In this document: positions 19,865-20,641 of the stretch, in pieces
How positions within the stretch are numbered: position 1 is the stretch's first letter
How the letters are laid out: every line of letters starts with the position of its first letter
Virus record (IMG/VR): IMGVR_UViG_3300044834_000078
Coordinates: 1-20,641 of that record
Source of the DNA: a virus
Length of the DNA stretch: 20,641 bases
Strand: one strand, 5' to 3'
The notes under the pieces: generated by a model
Databases searched by the model: none
What the model was told of the DNA's origin: nothing
What the model saw: the letters and a program-made list of their open reading frames with translations, nothing else
Translations under genes and position numbers: made by a program

Positions 19865-20641
19865 GCCTCCTTCTGGGGCACGGGCCGGCTGTGCTCCTTC
19901 AGCAGGCGCAGCAGCCGGTCCTGGCGGACCGGCTTGGTCAGGTAGCCGTCGGCCAGATCGGGCAGGTCGGCCGAGTCGACCACGGATAGCACGATCACCG
20001 GGATGTCTCTCGTCTGGGGGTCGCTCTTGAGCTCGCGCAGGATGTCGCGACCATCGCGGCCGGGCATGAGGACGTCGAGGAGGATAGCCGCAGGACGCAA
20101 CCGTTGCGCGTCGCTCACGGCCGTGCTGGCATCGGTGGAGGCCACGATGCGATAGCCGTTGCCGGCGAGCATCTTCTCGAGCAGCGGTGCGACCGAGGGA
20201 TCGTCGTCCACGCTGAGGAGCAGTGCCCCGTCGCGGTCGGGATCGGCACTGGCGTTCCCCGGAACGACCGCTTCGGCGCGGCTGTCGAGCGGCAGGGTGA
20301 GGTAGAAGACGCTGCCTCGACCAGGCTCGCTCTCGAGGGTGATGTCGCCGCCCATCAACCGCGCCAGGCGCCGGCTGATGGCGAGGCCAAGCCCGGTGCC
20401 GGTCTCCTCGCGCGACCCCTGCTGGAACTCCTCGAAGATCGCCTCGTGCTGATCGGCGGGGATGCCCGGGCCCGTATCGCGGACAGCGACACGAAGGACC
20501 GACTCCGCCGCGCCGCCGGTCTCGACGTCAACCTCGCCTTCGGGCGTGAACTTGAGCGCATTGCCGAACAGGTTGACCAGGATCTGGCTGACCCGCTGAC
20601 GATCGAGCACAACCTCCGTGGGGGCGGCGGCATCGTGCCAG
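19861..20641 (-). CDS. Hybrid sensor histidine kinase, C-terminal part (runs off right edge)
   Basis: The frame is open to the right edge. It starts in the ATP-binding domain: N box QILVNLFGNALKFT, G1 DTGPGIP, F box IFEEFQQGS, G2 GTGLGLAISRRL. A receiver domain follows with DD in LLSVDDDP, the phosphoacceptor in ILLDVLMPGRDG, and K in GYLTKPV. The HisKA domain and any sensor lie outside the window. It leads the leftward operon with the two regulator genes and should phosphorylate one or both. Confidence 0.93.
   Translation of the reverse strand, partial: WHDAAAPTEVVLDRQRVSQILVNLFGNALKFTPEGEVDVETGGAAESVLRVAVRDTGPGIPADQHEAIFEEFQQGSREETGTGLGLAISRRLARLMGGDITLESEPGRGSVFYLTLPLDSRAEAVVPGNASADPDRDGALLLSVDDDPSVAPLLEKMLAGNGYRIVASTDASTAVSDAQRLRPAAILLDVLMPGRDGRDILRELKSDPQTRDIPVIVLSVVDSADLPDLADGYLTKPVRQDRLLRLLKEHSRPVPQKEA

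Overview
The window comes from a high-GC bacterium that uses many GTG and TTG starts. Chloroflexota or Actinomycetota fit best, but the sequence does not settle the phylum. It has three parts: the 3' end of a chromosomal aldehyde dehydrogenase gene (1-261), an integrated phage-like element of about 14.3 kb (core repeats at 232-256 and 14519-14543), and a second chromosomal segment (14544-20641) with a glycosyltransferase/(alpha/alpha)6-barrel pair and a signalling operon (hybrid histidine kinase, single-domain receiver, receiver-cyclase).

The element is well delimited. A 25-bp perfect direct repeat lies in the last codons of the dehydrogenase gene and again 14.3 kb downstream. The element therefore entered the 3' end of a protein-coding gene and supplied a replacement 3' end. 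Just inside each end is a 23-bp repeat made of two 11-bp units (TGACCGCAATT), which look like arm-type integrase binding sites. Reading inward from the left: a tyrosine integrase and a companion gene run leftward from a good TTGACT-N18-TACAGT promoter; a diverging excisionase-like gene opens a long rightward chain of genes, most joined by 4-bp start/stop overlaps. The chain carries a CHC2-type zinc-finger protein, a DUF3631-type ATPase, an HNH nuclease, small DNA-binding-like proteins, a coiled-coil-like protein, an HExxH metallopeptidase-like protein, small and large terminase subunits, a tail-assembly-chaperone-like protein and a tape measure protein.

The structural module is incomplete. 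No portal, capsid, protease, connector, tail tube, baseplate or lysis gene is visible. Just downstream of the large terminase is a short scar-like stretch where the start of one reading frame meets the end of another. The element is either a cryptic, deleted prophage or a satellite-like element that kept its packaging genes and part of its tail genes.

The right third of the element (10589-14417) holds accessory genes. It includes a compact candidate structured RNA whose two hairpins have complementary apical loops (11197-11284), two small genes with apparent leaderless promoters, and, against the right attachment site, a leader peptide, a 197-aa protein of unknown function and a HEPN-like protein. 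That last group sits where temperate phages often carry defence or toxin-antitoxin cargo and is the best candidate for an undescribed system here.
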